Source: Undibacterium pigrum
GTDB taxonomy: Bacteria > Pseudomonadota > Gammaproteobacteria > Burkholderiales > Burkholderiaceae_D
Length of the DNA stretch: 64,000 nucleotides
Direction of reading: 5' to 3'
Assembly (NCBI RefSeq): GCF_003201815.1
Contig: NZ_QJKB01000001.1
Span: forward strand, 1,302,001 to 1,366,000
Numbering within the stretch: the stretch's first letter is position 1; each line of letters starts with the position of its first letter. Of this stretch, positions 38,956-49,151 are shown piece after piece. The position numbers and the translations under genes were made by a program. The notes under the pieces are model-generated. The model did not search any database, was not told the origin of the DNA, and saw nothing but the letters and a program-made list of their open reading frames with translations.

Positions 38956-40209
38956 TTATCTGTCAATCTCACCAAACACAATATCCTGAGTACCGATGAT
39001 CGTTACTGCATCAGCAATCATGTGACCTTTTGCCATTTCATCCAAACCCTGCAAGTGCGCGAAACCTGGCGCACGGATTTTCAGACGATAAGGCTTGTTA
39101 GCACCATCGGACATCAAGTAAATACCAAACTCGCCTTTCGGATGCTCCACTGCGGCATACGCTTCACCAGCAGGAACATGGAAACCTTCGGTGAACAGTT
39201 TGAAGTGATGGATGAGTTCTTCCATGTTCGACTTCATGTTCACGCGATGTGGCGGCGCAACCTTGTGGTTATCAGTAATCACCGGACCCTGGTTGTTTCT
39301 CAGCCACTCTACGCATTGTTTGATGATGCGGTTGGACTGGCGCATTTCTTCCACGCGCACCAGGTAACGGTCATAACTGTCGCCATTGACGCCAACTGGA
39401 ATATCAAAATCCAGCAAGTCGTAGACCTCGTACGGCTGCTTCTTGCGCAAATCCCATTCGATACCGGAACCACGCAACATAGGTCCACTAAAGCCCATGG
39501 CCATGGCACGCTCAGGTGACACTACGCCAATACCAACCAGACGCTGTTTCCAGATACGGTTGTCGGTCAACAGTGTTTCGTATTCGTCGACATATTTCGG
39601 GAAACGGTTAGTGAAGTCTTCAATGAAATCCAGCAGGGAACCCTGACGATTTTCATTCAGCAACTTCATCGCTTTTTCATTTTTCAAAGCAGATGTTGTG
39701 AATTGCGGCATTTGATCCGGCAAATCACGATACACACCGCCCGGGCGATAGTAAGCAGCATGCAAACGTGCACCTGAGACTGCTTCATAGCAATCCATCA
39801 GATCTTCACGTTCGCGGAATGCGTACAGGAACACCGCCATCGCACCCACGTCCAGCGCATGCGCGCCTATCCACAGCAAGTGGTTCAACAGACGCGTGAT
39901 TTCATCAAACATGACGCGAATATATTGCGCACGCAAAGGCACTTCCAGGCCCAGCATCTTTTCTATGGCCATGACATAAGCATGCTCATTGGCCATCATG
40001 GATACATAGTCCAGGCGATCCATGTAAGGCACGGATTGCAGGAAAGTTTTTTGCTCAGCCAGTTTTTCAGTCGCGCGATGCAAGAGACCAATGTGCGGGT
40101 CAGCACGTTGTATCACTTCACCGTCAAGCTCCAGCACCAGGCGCAGTACACCGTGCGCAGCAGGATGCTGAGGACCAAAGTTCAGGGTGTAATTCTTAAT
40201 CTCAGCCAT
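38956..40209 (-). CDS. nuoD: NADH-quinone oxidoreductase subunit D
   Basis: 417 residues, the 49-kDa homologue related to NiFe hydrogenase large subunits. Conserved [13 protein letters not shown] at the start, [14 protein letters not shown], and the C-terminal [16 protein letters not shown] segment plus FGEIDR end. It forms the ubiquinone head-group site with NuoB. The start overlaps the nuoC stop by one base. Confidence 0.98.
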   Translation of the reverse strand: MAEIKNYTLNFGPQHPAAHGVLRLVLELDGEVIQRADPHIGLLHRATEKLAEQKTFLQSVPYMDRLDYVSMMANEHAYVMAIEKMLGLEVPLRAQYIRVMFDEITRLLNHLLWIGAHALDVGAMAVFLYAFREREDLMDCYEAVSGARLHAAYYRPGGVYRDLPDQMPQFTTSALKNEKAMKLLNENRQGSLLDFIEDFTNRFPKYVDEYETLLTDNRIWKQRLVGIGVVSPERAMAMGFSGPMLRGSGIEWDLRKKQPYEVYDLLDFDIPVGVNGDSYDRYLVRVEEMRQSNRIIKQCVEWLRNNQGPVITDNHKVAPPHRVNMKSNMEELIHHFKLFTEGFHVPAGEAYAAVEHPKGEFGIYLMSDGANKPYRLKIRAPGFAHLQGLDEMAKGHMIADAVTIIGTQDIVFGEIDR

Positions 40210-40805
40210 TATTTCATCCCGTAATTTTCTTCACGAATCACACGCGGCACATTTTCGCGCGGTTCTATCGTGACAGGCTGGTAAACAACGCGCTTTTGAT
40301 CTGCGTCGTAACGCATTTCAACATAGCCGGAAACTGGAAAGTCTTTACGGAATGGATGACCGATAAAACCATAGTCAGTCAAAATACGACGCAAGTCATT
40401 GTGACCATCAAACAGGATACCGAGCAAGTCGAACGCCTCACGCTCATACCAGTTGGCAGCATTCCAGATATCGATCAGCGATGGCACGACCGGCATTTCA
40501 TCATCCGGCGCAAACACGCGCACACGCAAACGCCAGTTATGCTTGATCGACAGCAGATGTGAAACAGCGGCAAAACGCGCACCTTCCCACAAGCCATCAC
40601 CATAGGCAGAATAATCGACACCACACAGGTCGATCAATTCTTCGAAGCTGGTTTCTGCATGATCACGCAAAGTGCGCATCACATCCAGATAAGCAGTTGC
40701 AGAAACCACGATAGTGATTTCACCCAGCGCATTCTTCAAGTCCAGAATACGCTCACCCAAGACATTTCTTACTGCCGCCTCAAGGTTTTCCAGTTTGGTA
40801 GTCAT
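40209..40805 (-). CDS. nuoC: NADH-quinone oxidoreductase subunit C
   Basis: 198 residues, the 30-kDa homologue. The signature [20 protein letters not shown] is intact, followed by [20 protein letters not shown]. It is separate from nuoD, unlike the NuoCD fusion of E. coli, in agreement with a betaproteobacterium. It lies 29 bases after nuoB. Confidence 0.98.
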   Translation of the reverse strand: MTTKLENLEAAVRNVLGERILDLKNALGEITIVVSATAYLDVMRTLRDHAETSFEELIDLCGVDYSAYGDGLWEGARFAAVSHLLSIKHNWRLRVRVFAPDDEMPVVPSLIDIWNAANWYEREAFDLLGILFDGHNDLRRILTDYGFIGHPFRKDFPVSGYVEMRYDADQKRVVYQPVTIEPRENVPRVIREENYGMK

Positions 40806-40834
40806 AATTTATTATTGCCCCAGCGATCGCGCGA

Positions 40835-41311
40835 TTAACGAGCAATGGTATTGGTACGTTTAATCTTGTTTTGCAACTGTATGATGCCGTACATCAGTGC
40901 TTCAGCAGTTGGCGGGCAACCTGGCACATAAATATCAACTGGCACAATACGATCGCAACCACGTACTACGGAATACGAATAATGGTAGTAACCACCACCA
41001 TTGGCGCAAGAACCCATGGAGATAACCCAGCGTGGCTCGGCCATCTGGTCATATACCTTACGCAGCGCAGGAGCCATCTTGTTGCACAATGTACCGGCAA
41101 CGATCATGACGTCAGACTGACGCGGAGAAGGACGAAACACCACACCAAAGCGATCCAGATCGTAGCGGGATGCACCAGCATGCATCATCTCTACCGCGCA
41201 GCAGGCCAGACCAAAAGTCATTGGCCACATGGAGCCGGTACGGGTCCAGTTGATCAGCTTATCGGCTGTTGTCGTAACAAAGCCTTCGTTCAATACACCT
41301 TCAATTGACAT
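40835..41311 (-). CDS. nuoB: NADH-quinone oxidoreductase subunit B
   Basis: 158 residues. Ligands of the terminal cluster N2, including the adjacent cysteines in [30 protein letters not shown] and VPGCPPTAE, are present. N2 hands electrons to ubiquinone at the NuoB/NuoD/NuoH junction. It begins 6 bases after nuoA. Confidence 0.98.
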   Translation of the reverse strand: MSIEGVLNEGFVTTTADKLINWTRTGSMWPMTFGLACCAVEMMHAGASRYDLDRFGVVFRPSPRQSDVMIVAGTLCNKMAPALRKVYDQMAEPRWVISMGSCANGGGYYHYSYSVVRGCDRIVPVDIYVPGCPPTAEALMYGIIQLQNKIKRTNTIAR

Positions 41312-41317
41312 AATCCA

Positions 41318-41677
41318 TCACTCCCAATCCAGAGCGCCTTTTTTCCAGATGTACCAAAATCCAACGCCGAACTCGAGCACGAAGCCGAGCATAATCAGAA
41401 AACCTGTCCAGCCCAGATCACGCATTGCAACGCCCCACGGGAAGAAGAATGCCGTTTCCAGATCGAACAAAATAAACAGAATCGCCACCAGGTAATAACG
41501 CACGTCAAACTTCATACGCGCATCCTCAAATGCCTCAAAACCGCATTCGTAAGCAGAATTTTTTTGTGAATCTGGTTTATAGGGAGCAAGAACACGCCCC
41601 AGAATTTGCGGCACCACACCAACGGCGATACCAACCAGAATAAAGAGAAGAACTGGGAAATAATTTTCGAGGTTCAC
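41318..41677 (-). CDS. nuoA: NADH-quinone oxidoreductase subunit A
   Basis: 119 residues from a GTG start with AGGT about 9 bases upstream. Three transmembrane helices, with the conserved loop [24 protein letters not shown] (positions about 38-61) and the acidic helix [12 protein letters not shown]. First gene of the 14-gene nuo operon, 114 bases downstream of tRNA-Leu. Confidence 0.97.
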   Translation of the reverse strand: MNLENYFPVLLFILVGIAVGVVPQILGRVLAPYKPDSQKNSAYECGFEAFEDARMKFDVRYYLVAILFILFDLETAFFFPWGVAMRDLGWTGFLIMLGFVLEFGVGFWYIWKKGALDWE

Positions 41678-41791
41678 GTTAGGCTACCTGTAATTGAATG
41701 CCAGATTGAAGCAAGTCATTTCTTAAGATCAAACCGCAAGAAAAGACTGCTTCCTCGACCGGGCCAGCAAAGAAAACTGGCCTTATTTTTT

Positions 41792-41876
41792 TGGTGCCGA
41801 CGACGAGACTCGAACTCGTACAGCTTTCGCCACTACCCCCTCAAGATAGCGTGTCTACCAATTTCACCACGTCGGC
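41792..41876 (-). tRNA. tRNA-Leu (anticodon GAG)
   Basis: 85 bases with encoded CCA and a long variable arm (TGGCGAAAGCTGT), as in class II leucine tRNAs. Acceptor GCCGACG/CGTCGGC, anticodon loop CTTGAGG with anticodon GAG (reads CUC), and T-arm with GTTCGAGTC. It lies between secG and nuoA, a position common in betaproteobacteria, and may be excised from a secG-tRNA-nuo transcript. Confidence 0.96.
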
Positions 41877-41961
41877 TTAAGCCCAGCATTCTACTATGTA
41901 TAGCCTCATTGTTCAACGCGCAATTGCAGCAATTCAACGTTTTTTGCTGAGCAAGATCAAA

Positions 41962-42351
41962 TTATTTTGGAATCTGACCCGATTGACCAGCAGATGAAGC
42001 AGGCGCAGGCGCTGCAGTGACTGCCGGAGCAGATGCTGGCGCACTGGCCGCTGCATTAGTCGCAGGCTGAACTACCGTTACGCCTTCCATCACGCCACCA
42101 GACGGCTTGCGCGCACCAGTGCTGAACACAGCCAGGCCCAAAGTTGCAGCAAAAAATATCGCGGCAGCTATCCCCGTTGCCTTGGACATGAAATTGGAGG
42201 AACCAGTTGCACCAAACAAACTACCAGAGGCACCAGAACCAAAAGAGGCCCCCATGTCAGCACCTTTACCGTGCTGCAACAAAACCAGACCAATAATTGC
42301 CAATGCAGACAAAATCTGAACAACAATGACCAACGTATGTAAAGTTTGCAT
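41962..42351 (-). CDS. secG: Preprotein translocase subunit SecG
   Basis: 129 residues. Two transmembrane helices flank the conserved LLQHGKGADMGASFG and SLFGATGSSNFMSKAT segments. The C-terminal third is a low-complexity Ala/Pro/Ser tail (about 85-129), as often seen in this order. SecG assists protein passage through SecYE. Located after tpiA and before tRNA-Leu. Confidence 0.96.
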   Translation of the reverse strand: MQTLHTLVIVVQILSALAIIGLVLLQHGKGADMGASFGSGASGSLFGATGSSNFMSKATGIAAAIFFAATLGLAVFSTGARKPSGGVMEGVTVVQPATNAAASAPASAPAVTAAPAPASSAGQSGQIPK

Positions 42352-42392
42352 TCAAAACATCCAAGTAAAAATTAAGTACTACAATAAATCAA

Positions 42393-43136
42393 TTAACTGG
42401 CAGCGATAATTACAAGAAAATCTTGCGATTTCAGTGCAGCCCCACCAATCAAACCACCATCAATATCGGGCATTGCCAACAACTCTTTGGCATTTTCCGG
42501 CTTCATGCTACCACCATACAAAATCTGTACTTTTTCTGCGACACCAGCATCACGAACAGCCACTTGCTGACGCAGGAAATGATGCACTTCCTGCGCCATT
42601 TCAGGAGTTGCCGTTTTACCCGTACCTATAGCCCAGACAGGCTCATAGGCAATCACCAGGCCATCCAGACTATCCAGCACATCGAGCACAGCATTCAATT
42701 GCGCCGCCACAACTGCATTAGTCTGACCGCTTTCGCGCTGCTCCAGAGTCTCACCCACACAGACGATGGGCAATACACCATGCTTCAACAATTGCTGCGC
42801 CTTGTGCGCTACCAGCTCATTTGTTTCAGCATGATAAGCACGGCGCTCGGAATGTCCGACAATCGCATATTTACATGCGCAATCCTGCAACATGGAAGCA
42901 GAAATTTCACCGGTGTAAGCACCATGCACATGCACAGATACATCTTGCGCACCCCATGAAACAGCTGTACCACCCAGCATTTCAGCGCATTGCGCGAAAT
43001 ACGGAGCAGGAGGACAAACCAGCACATCACACTGCAAACTGACAGGCAAACCCGCCTTGATTTCAGACAACAACGAACGGTTGGCAGCAAAACTACCATT
43101 CATTTTCCAGTTACCGGCTATTAAGGTGCGTCGCAT
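42393..43136 (-). CDS. tpiA: Triose-phosphate isomerase
   Basis: 247 residues. Active-site Lys in AGNWKMNG, catalytic His in IVGHSERR, catalytic Glu in [13 protein letters not shown], and phosphate-binding YGGSMKPEN and GGLIGGAAL are present. It interconverts dihydroxyacetone phosphate and glyceraldehyde 3-phosphate. It lies 41 bases upstream of secG. The 200-base gap before it, after the quinone oxidoreductase gene, should contain its promoter; nothing else is seen there. Confidence 0.98.
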   Translation of the reverse strand: MRRTLIAGNWKMNGSFAANRSLLSEIKAGLPVSLQCDVLVCPPAPYFAQCAEMLGGTAVSWGAQDVSVHVHGAYTGEISASMLQDCACKYAIVGHSERRAYHAETNELVAHKAQQLLKHGVLPIVCVGETLEQRESGQTNAVVAAQLNAVLDVLDSLDGLVIAYEPVWAIGTGKTATPEMAQEVHHFLRQQVAVRDAGVAEKVQILYGGSMKPENAKELLAMPDIDGGLIGGAALKSQDFLVIIAAS

Positions 43137-43336
43137 AGTGAGCCAAAATATAAATAACCGTCTATTGTAGCCTTCGCGGCAGACAGGGTCAAACCAGCAA
43201 GACCAGTTTTACATGAAGATTTGCCTCAAAGACATAATTACATCAGATATATGATCAATATAGCATCATAAAATGCCATCACGCCAGCCATCAACCAACC
43301 ATCCGCAAAACCCAAGTGCGAGACGAAACTGCAAGC

Positions 43337-44329
43337 CTAATCCAGTGTTAGCATGATTTTACCTATATGCAAACCCTCTTCCATCATGGCATGGGCTTGC
43401 ACAGCCTGCTCCAGCGGGAAAGTTTGATGTATCACTGGCACTATTTGCCTCGTCGTCAGTAAAGGCCAGACACGCTCCTGCAATTCAGCAGCAATTTTTT
43501 CCTTGAAAGCGACAGAACGGGGCCGTAAAGTCGACCCGGTCACAGTCAGACGCCTGCGCAAGACCTGCCCCAGATCAAGCTCAGCCGAATTTCCACCAAG
43601 CAGGGCAATAATGGCCAGCCTGCCATCATCCGCCAGACAATTGATTTCTTTTGGCACATAAGAGCCAGCAACCATGTCCAGGATGACATCGACGCCCTTG
43701 CCTGCCGTCAATTCCTTGACGACTTCGACGAAATTTTCAGTCTTGTAATTAATACCGCGCTCAGCACCCAGCTTTTCGGTCGCCCGGCATTTTTCATCCG
43801 ATCCAGCCGTAGCAAAAACCCTGTGCCCCAATGCCCGGGCAATCTGGATTGCTGCCACACCTATGCCTGAAGTACCACCCTGCACCAGAAAACTTTCGCC
43901 AGGCGACAAATGCGCACGCTGGAATACATTACTCCAGACCGTAAAATAGGTTTCCGGCAATGAGGCCGCCTCTATCATGGACAAGCCTTCTGGCGCCTTC
44001 AGGCACTGACCCGCAGGTGCCATGCAATACTCAGCATACCCGCCACCTTGCACCAGTGCACAAACACGGTCACCCAGCGCAAATCCACTACCTTGCACAT
44101 CACCACCAACCACCTCACCAGCCACTTCCAATCCGGGCAAATCAGAAGCACCTGGCGGCACAGGGTAAAACCCCAGGCGCTGCAAAACATCAGGCCGATT
44201 CACGCCAGCCGCTGCAACCTTGATTAATAGTTCTCCCTTGCCGGATACTGGCACGGGCCTGCTGCAAATTTGCAAGACTTCAGGTTTGCCATATTGGGTA
44301 ATTTCAATTGCGCGCATTTCAGTTTTCAT
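43337..44329 (-). CDS. NAD(P)H-quinone oxidoreductase, MDR/PIG3-like
   Basis: 330 residues of the zinc-free medium-chain dehydrogenase family. An N-terminal GroES-like fold (GVNRPDVLQRLGFYPVPPG, positions about 43-61) precedes a Rossmann domain with VQGGTSGIGVAAIQIA for NADPH. The RPDV...GxYPxPPGAS pattern and LTVTGSTLRPRS are typical of TP53I3/quinone-reductase relatives. Start at 44329 has AAGG about 8 bases upstream; M5 is an alternative. Physiological substrate unknown. Confidence 0.92.
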   Translation of the reverse strand: MKTEMRAIEITQYGKPEVLQICSRPVPVSGKGELLIKVAAAGVNRPDVLQRLGFYPVPPGASDLPGLEVAGEVVGGDVQGSGFALGDRVCALVQGGGYAEYCMAPAGQCLKAPEGLSMIEAASLPETYFTVWSNVFQRAHLSPGESFLVQGGTSGIGVAAIQIARALGHRVFATAGSDEKCRATEKLGAERGINYKTENFVEVVKELTAGKGVDVILDMVAGSYVPKEINCLADDGRLAIIALLGGNSAELDLGQVLRRRLTVTGSTLRPRSVAFKEKIAAELQERVWPLLTTRQIVPVIHQTFPLEQAVQAHAMMEEGLHIGKIMLTLD

Positions 44330-44380
44330 CTTCAGCCTTTGTAGGGATCCAGCGATACAGTACGCAATTGTAAGCCAATA

Positions 44381-44410
44381 AAAAAACGCCCGTACGAGAC
44401 GGGCGTTTTC
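44381..44410 (-). terminator. Intrinsic terminator downstream of pnp
   Basis: AACGCCCGT and ACGGGCGTT pair over 9 bp around a 5-base loop; on the minus strand the stem is followed by seven T residues. It lies 33 bases past the pnp stop codon. Confidence 0.93.
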
Positions 44411-44442
44411 AACTCTGAAAGGCCCGGAGACCTTAGAATTTA

Positions 44443-46590
44443 TTACTGCTGTTGCTGCTGCTGTTGTTGAGGCTGAGCTTGCGCCTCAGATTCAGAAGCA
44501 GCTGCTTTCATCGACAACTTGAAGCGACCACGGTCATCAGTTTCCAGCACTTTAACGCGTACTTGCTGGCCTTCTTTGAGGTAGTCAGCAACCGCATTCA
44601 CGCGCTCATTGGCGATCTGGCTGATGTGCAGCAAACCGTCTTTACCTGGCATGATTTGCACGATCGCGCCGAAGTCCAGCAACTTCAATACTGTACCTTC
44701 GTAGATTTTGCCGACTTCAACTTCTGCAGTCAGCTCTTCGATACGGCGTTTGGCTTCCTGGCCAGCTGCGGCATCAACAGAAGCGATAGTCACTACACCT
44801 TCATCGCTGATGTCGATTTGTGTACCAGTTTCTTCTGTCAGAGCACGGATCACTGCACCACCCTTACCGATCACATCACGGATTTTTTCAGGGTTGATCT
44901 TGATCGTGATCAGGCGTGGAGCGAAGTCCGACAATTCGGTTTTACCGACAGGTACTGCCTCTTGCATTTTACCCAGGATATGGATACGGCCTTCTTTGGC
45001 TTGCGCCAGAGCGACTTGCATGATTTCTTTAGTGATACCCTGGATTTTGATATCCATTTGCAGGGCAGTAATGCCTTCTGCAGTACCAGCTACTTTAAAG
45101 TCCATGTCGCCAAGGTGATCTTCATCACCGAGGATATCTGTCAGAACAGCAAACTTGTTGCCATCTTTGATCAGGCCCATGGCGATACCGGCAACGTGTG
45201 CTTTCATAGGCACGCCAGCATCCATCAACGCCAGACAGCCGCCGCAGACGGAAGCCATGGAGGAAGAGCCATTGGATTCAGTAATTTCAGACACCAGACG
45301 AACGGAGTAGCTGAAATCCTCTGGATCAGGCAGGGCAGCTTGCAATGCACGCTTAGCCAGACGGCCATGACCGATTTCACGACGCTTAGGTGTGCCAACA
45401 CGGCCAGTTTCGCCAGTAGCAAACGGAGGCATGTTGTAATGCAGCATGAAGCGGTCAGAGTATTCACCCATCAGCGCATCAATTTTTTGCTCGTCACGGG
45501 CAGTACCCAGAGTAGCAATCACCAAAGCCTGAGTTTCACCACGGGTGAACAGGGCCGTACCATGCGTACGTGGCAAAACGCCAGTGCGGATAGTGATAGG
45601 ACGCACAGTGCGTGTATCACGGCCATCAATACGTGGCTCGCCTTCCAGGATTTGGGAACGAACGATTTTCGCTTCCAGATCAAACAGGATATTGCCAACT
45701 TCAGATGAATCAGGAGCAGCTTCGCCTTTGGCAGCAGCTTGCTCAGCCAGTGCTGCAGCAACTGTAGACGTTGCCGCCTTCAATTGTTCAGTACGTGCTT
45801 GTTTTTCTTTGGTTTGATAGGCAGTGCGCAACAGAGGCTCTGCCACTGCTGTCACAGCAGCGATCAGCGGTTCATTTTTTGCAGCAGGCGCCCATTGCAC
45901 TTCTGGCTTGCCACCGTCGCGTACCAGATCATGGATAGCATCGATCACAGCCTTCATTTGCGTGTGGCCGTAAACAACCGCACCCAGCATGATTTCTTCA
46001 GACAATTGCTGCGCTTCAGACTCAACCATTAACACGGCTTGCTCAGTACCAGCAACAACCAGATCCAGCTTGGATTGCTTCAGTTGAGTTGCTGTTGGGT
46101 TCAATACATATTGCCCCTCAATATAACCAACTCTTGCCGCACCAACCGGACCGCTGAATGGGATACCAGCAACAGAGATCGCAGCAGAAGCACCGATCAT
46201 CGCAGCGATATCAGGATCGATTTCTGGATTGACGGACAATACATGGATGATGACCTGAACTTCGTTCAGATAACCTTCTGGGAACAGCGGGCGGATAGGG
46301 CGATCGATCAAACGGGAAGTCAGTGTTTCTTTTTCTGATGGACGACCTTCACGCTTGAAGAAACCGCCAGGAATACGACCGGCAGCGTAAGTTTTTTCCA
46401 TGTAATCCACGGTCAGGGGAAAGAAATCCTGACCTGGTTTTGCATCTTTCTTGGCGACCACGGTTGCCAGTACAACGGTATCTTCTATGGATACCAGGAC
46501 TGCACCCGATGCCTGGCGAGCGATTTCGCCGGTTTCCAGTGTTACCTGGTGCTGACCATATTGGAAGGTTTTAGTAATTTTATTAAACAC
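44443..46590 (-). CDS. pnp: Polyribonucleotide nucleotidyltransferase (PNPase)
   Basis: 715 residues. Two RNase PH-like domains (about 1-220 and 310-545) separated by a helical domain, then a KH domain ([18 protein letters not shown]) and an S1 domain ([20 protein letters not shown]). It degrades RNA 3' to 5' using phosphate and is part of the degradosome. The C-terminus ends in a run of Gln (QAQP followed by eight Q), a low-complexity tail. It follows rpsO, as in most proteobacteria, with a terminator hairpin between. Confidence 0.98.
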   Translation of the reverse strand: MFNKITKTFQYGQHQVTLETGEIARQASGAVLVSIEDTVVLATVVAKKDAKPGQDFFPLTVDYMEKTYAAGRIPGGFFKREGRPSEKETLTSRLIDRPIRPLFPEGYLNEVQVIIHVLSVNPEIDPDIAAMIGASAAISVAGIPFSGPVGAARVGYIEGQYVLNPTATQLKQSKLDLVVAGTEQAVLMVESEAQQLSEEIMLGAVVYGHTQMKAVIDAIHDLVRDGGKPEVQWAPAAKNEPLIAAVTAVAEPLLRTAYQTKEKQARTEQLKAATSTVAAALAEQAAAKGEAAPDSSEVGNILFDLEAKIVRSQILEGEPRIDGRDTRTVRPITIRTGVLPRTHGTALFTRGETQALVIATLGTARDEQKIDALMGEYSDRFMLHYNMPPFATGETGRVGTPKRREIGHGRLAKRALQAALPDPEDFSYSVRLVSEITESNGSSSMASVCGGCLALMDAGVPMKAHVAGIAMGLIKDGNKFAVLTDILGDEDHLGDMDFKVAGTAEGITALQMDIKIQGITKEIMQVALAQAKEGRIHILGKMQEAVPVGKTELSDFAPRLITIKINPEKIRDVIGKGGAVIRALTEETGTQIDISDEGVVTIASVDAAAGQEAKRRIEELTAEVEVGKIYEGTVLKLLDFGAIVQIMPGKDGLLHISQIANERVNAVADYLKEGQQVRVKVLETDDRGRFKLSMKAAASESEAQAQPQQQQQQQQ

Positions 46591-46748
46591 AATGTGTCCT
46601 TTCTATTTGCCGACAGATTTTCAGGCGCTGTCGTTCACCTCACCGCGAGCAACCCGCCTGGATTGCTTTTTGCCTGTTTTTTAATATGGGTATCAAAAAC
46701 CGGGCTAAAACTGGATAAAACTAGATGAAACCAAAACTCTAGATGGAC

Positions 46749-46784
46749 AAAAAGCCTGCGACAGTTAAATGACGCAGGCTTTTT
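46749..46784 (-). terminator. Intrinsic terminator between rpsO and pnp
   Basis: AAAAAGCCTGCG and CGCAGGCTTTTT form a 12-bp stem with a 12-base loop. It lies 31 bases past the rpsO stop. In E. coli an equivalent hairpin lets part of the transcripts stop after rpsO. Confidence 0.92.
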
Positions 46785-46815
46785 GCTACAAATCTTTTGC
46801 TAAATTCAGCAAGAA

Positions 46816-47085
46816 TTACTTACGCAAGCCGAGTTTTTCGATCAGTGAGCGATAGCGATTCAAGTCTTTACCTTTCAGGTAAGACAACAGACTCTTACGA
46901 CGGTTAACCATCATGATCAAACCACGACGTGAGTGGTGATCTTTAGAGTGTGCTTTGAAGTGACCATTCAGATCATTGATACGTGCAGTCAACAGAGCAA
47001 CTTGCACTTCAGGAGAGCCTGTGTCGTTTTGACCACGGGCATTGTCCGCTACGATAGCGGCTTTTGCATTTTTTTCGATAGACAT
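46816..47085 (-). CDS. rpsO: 30S ribosomal protein S15
   Basis: 89 residues from ATG at 47085, with AAGGA 5 bases upstream, the exact normal S15 length. Typical sequence: [19 protein letters not shown] and [20 protein letters not shown]. It binds 16S rRNA early in 30S assembly and is a known autorepressor of its mRNA in E. coli. It precedes pnp. Confidence 0.98.
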   Translation of the reverse strand: MSIEKNAKAAIVADNARGQNDTGSPEVQVALLTARINDLNGHFKAHSKDHHSRRGLIMMVNRRKSLLSYLKGKDLNRYRSLIEKLGLRK

Positions 47086-47216
47086 GATTTTCCTTAACAT
47101 GCGATAACAATAGTCATATTAACTATACAAACCATCATTATCGTGACATAACAATTCCGCCGGAATGGCAGAACGCGTGACTATAACACCGTTTTTAACC
47201 AGAATCAAATCCCGGA

Positions 47217-48755
47217 TTAAATCTGTGGATTCAGCTTTTCTGTTTTTGATTGCAATTTATTCAATGCAGACAAATAAGCTTTCGCCGAAGCAACAACGAT
47301 ATCAGGGTCAGCCCCAACACCATTGACGATACGGCCAGCTTTGGACAAGCGCATGGTGACCTCACCCTGCGACTGCGTACCAGTGGTAATCGCATTCACC
47401 GAGAACAGTAACAGCTCTGCCCCACTCTGCACCTTGGAATCGATAGCATTCACGATGGCATCTACCGGGCCATTGCCATTTCCTTCACAAGCAACCTCTT
47501 TGCCTTCAGAAGTAAATACGACTTTGGCATACGGCAACTCACCTGTTTCCGAACGCTGGGACAAGGATACATAATGGAAGGCATCATTGTTATGCGCATA
47601 TTCCTCATCAGAAACCAGAGCCAGAATATCTTCATCGAAGATTTCAGACTTACGGTCGGCCAGTTCCTTGAAGCGGGCAAAGGCGGCATTGACTTCGGTT
47701 TCCGACTCCAGTGAGATACCCAATTCTTCCAGACGTTGCTTGAAGGCGTTGCGGCCAGACAGTTTGCCCAGGACCAGCTTGTTGGCACTCCAGCCTACGT
47801 CTTCTGCACGCATGATTTCGTAGGTATCACGCGCTTTCAAAATGCCATCCTGATGGATGCCGGACGCATGTGCAAAAGCATTCGCACCGACAACTGCTTT
47901 ATTCGGTTGCACAGCAAAACCAGTGATTTGCGACACCAGCTTGGATGCAGGCACGATCTGACTGATGTCGATACCGAGTTGCAAATCAAAATAATCCTTG
48001 CGAGTACGCACGGCCATGACAATTTCTTCGAGCGCCGTATTACCAGCACGCTCGCCCAGGCCATTGATGGTGCATTCAATCTGACGTGCGCCACCTATCA
48101 TGACGCCAGCCAGGGAGTTGGCAACCGCCATGCCCAGGTCATTATGGCAGTGCACAGACCAGACGGCCTTGTCGGAATTGGGGATGCGCTCACGCAAGGA
48201 CTTCAACATATTGCCGTACAGCTCAGGCACGGCATAGCCGACGGTGTCAGCAAAATTGATCGTCGTCGCACCTTCTTTAATAACGGCTTCCAGCACGCGA
48301 CACAGAAAATCCATATCTGAGCGGCTGCCGTCTTCAGGGCTGAACTCCACATCATCAGTAAAATTGCGTGCATAGCGCACGGCCTGTATGGCTTGCTCCA
48401 ATACCTGGTCTGGCGTCATGCGCAATTTCTTTTCCATGTGCAGAGGAGAAGTTGCGATGAAGGTATGAATACGCTTGCGTTGCGCGGCTTGCAAGGCTTC
48501 TGCTGCGCGGGCGATGTCGCGGTCATTGGCGCGCGACAAAGAGCAGATCGTCGAATCCTTGATGATGGAAGCAATTGCCTTGATGGACTCAAAATCACCT
48601 GGCGAAGCTGCAGCAAAACCAGCCTCAATCACATCGACTTTCATTCTTTCCAGTTGCTTGGCAATACGGATTTTTTCATCCTTGGTCATGGATGCACCAG
48701 GGGATTGCTCGCCATCGCGCAAGGTTGTGTCAAATATGATGAGTTTGTCGGCCAT
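47217..48755 (-). CDS. leuA: 2-isopropylmalate synthase
   Basis: 512 residues. Catalytic TIM barrel with [16 protein letters not shown] near residue 10, [16 protein letters not shown] and [14 protein letters not shown], then a C-terminal regulatory domain for leucine feedback. It condenses acetyl-CoA with 2-oxoisovalerate, the first committed step to leucine. GGAG lies 9 bases upstream of ATG. A Leu-rich mini-ORF and promoter lie in the 234 bases before it, suggesting attenuation; the substrate 2-oxoisovalerate comes through the nearby ilv genes. Confidence 0.98.
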   Translation of the reverse strand: MADKLIIFDTTLRDGEQSPGASMTKDEKIRIAKQLERMKVDVIEAGFAAASPGDFESIKAIASIIKDSTICSLSRANDRDIARAAEALQAAQRKRIHTFIATSPLHMEKKLRMTPDQVLEQAIQAVRYARNFTDDVEFSPEDGSRSDMDFLCRVLEAVIKEGATTINFADTVGYAVPELYGNMLKSLRERIPNSDKAVWSVHCHNDLGMAVANSLAGVMIGGARQIECTINGLGERAGNTALEEIVMAVRTRKDYFDLQLGIDISQIVPASKLVSQITGFAVQPNKAVVGANAFAHASGIHQDGILKARDTYEIMRAEDVGWSANKLVLGKLSGRNAFKQRLEELGISLESETEVNAAFARFKELADRKSEIFDEDILALVSDEEYAHNNDAFHYVSLSQRSETGELPYAKVVFTSEGKEVACEGNGNGPVDAIVNAIDSKVQSGAELLLFSVNAITTGTQSQGEVTMRLSKAGRIVNGVGADPDIVVASAKAYLSALNKLQSKTEKLNPQI

Positions 48756-48888
48756 GTTATTACTCCTGATATAAATTTAAGTCTGAAATGTTGTAGATGT
48801 AAAACTGCAAACTGTGAATATTCTTTGGCCTACCCTTGCAAGACGCACATGGGTGGCGAGACTACTCGAATTGTGGATATAGGGGGAT

Positions 48889-48987
48889 TTAGCGCGTGAA
48901 CGCTAGTAGAGATGCCAGCAATAGCGATAGCAGACCAGACAGGCCTGCTGTAATGTTTTTTGCTATTGATGTAGATGCGGAGTTCAT
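48889..48987 (-). CDS. Candidate Leu-rich leader peptide of leuA
   Basis: A 32-codon ORF, MNSASTSIAKNITAG followed by LSGLLSLLLASLLAFTR. Eight of 13 consecutive codons (16-28) are Leu, and four of the eight are CTA. It ends 133 bases before leuA. A 7-bp hairpin can form within codons 14-20 (GCAGGCC/GGTCTGC), and GCCACCC/GGGTAGGC can pair downstream. The promoter at 48995-49023 would start transcription at or next to the A of its ATG, giving a leaderless mRNA; no ribosome site is visible. No intrinsic terminator with a T-tract is seen before leuA. A small membrane peptide is the alternative. Confidence 0.6.
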   Translation of the reverse strand: MNSASTSIAKNITAGLSGLLSLLLASLLAFTR

Positions 48988-48994
48988 GCCAAAG

Positions 48995-49023
48995 ACTATA
49001 AGCGCAAAGGCGAAAAAGTGCAA
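48995..49023 (-). promoter_or_regulatory. Sigma-70-type promoter of the leuA leader
   Basis: TTGCAC (49018-49023) and TATAGT (48995-49000) are spaced by exactly 17 bases on the minus strand. The expected transcription start, 7-8 bases downstream of the -10 box, is at 48988-48987, where the Leu-rich ORF's ATG begins. A perfect inverted repeat AGCAGGA-AAA-TCCTGCT lies just upstream at 49032-49048 and could be an operator or part of the pssA terminator region. Confidence 0.65.
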
Positions 49024-49068
49024 GAATTTATAGCAGGAAAATCCTGCTTTTCTCAGGCAGAAAAGCAA

Positions 49069-49103
49069 AAAAGCCGCAATACATTTTCCGTATTGCGGCT
49101 TTT
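49069..49103 (-). terminator. Intrinsic terminator downstream of pssA
   Basis: AAAAGCCGCAATAC and GTATTGCGGCTTTT form a 14-bp stem with a 7-base loop; the minus strand continues with TT after the stem's T-run. It separates pssA (stop at 49152) from the leuA promoter, so leuA is transcribed on its own. Confidence 0.92.
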
Positions 49104-49151
49104 CTTGAAAAACACCGAATTTAATCTGGCAGCGCGAGTTTTGATGCCAAT

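Noticed and set aside
44452..45708. 418-codon open frame on the plus strand opposite pnp
   Set aside because: Mirror of PNPase codon structure; rich in Phe, Cys and His as expected of antisense translation, with no recognisable domain.
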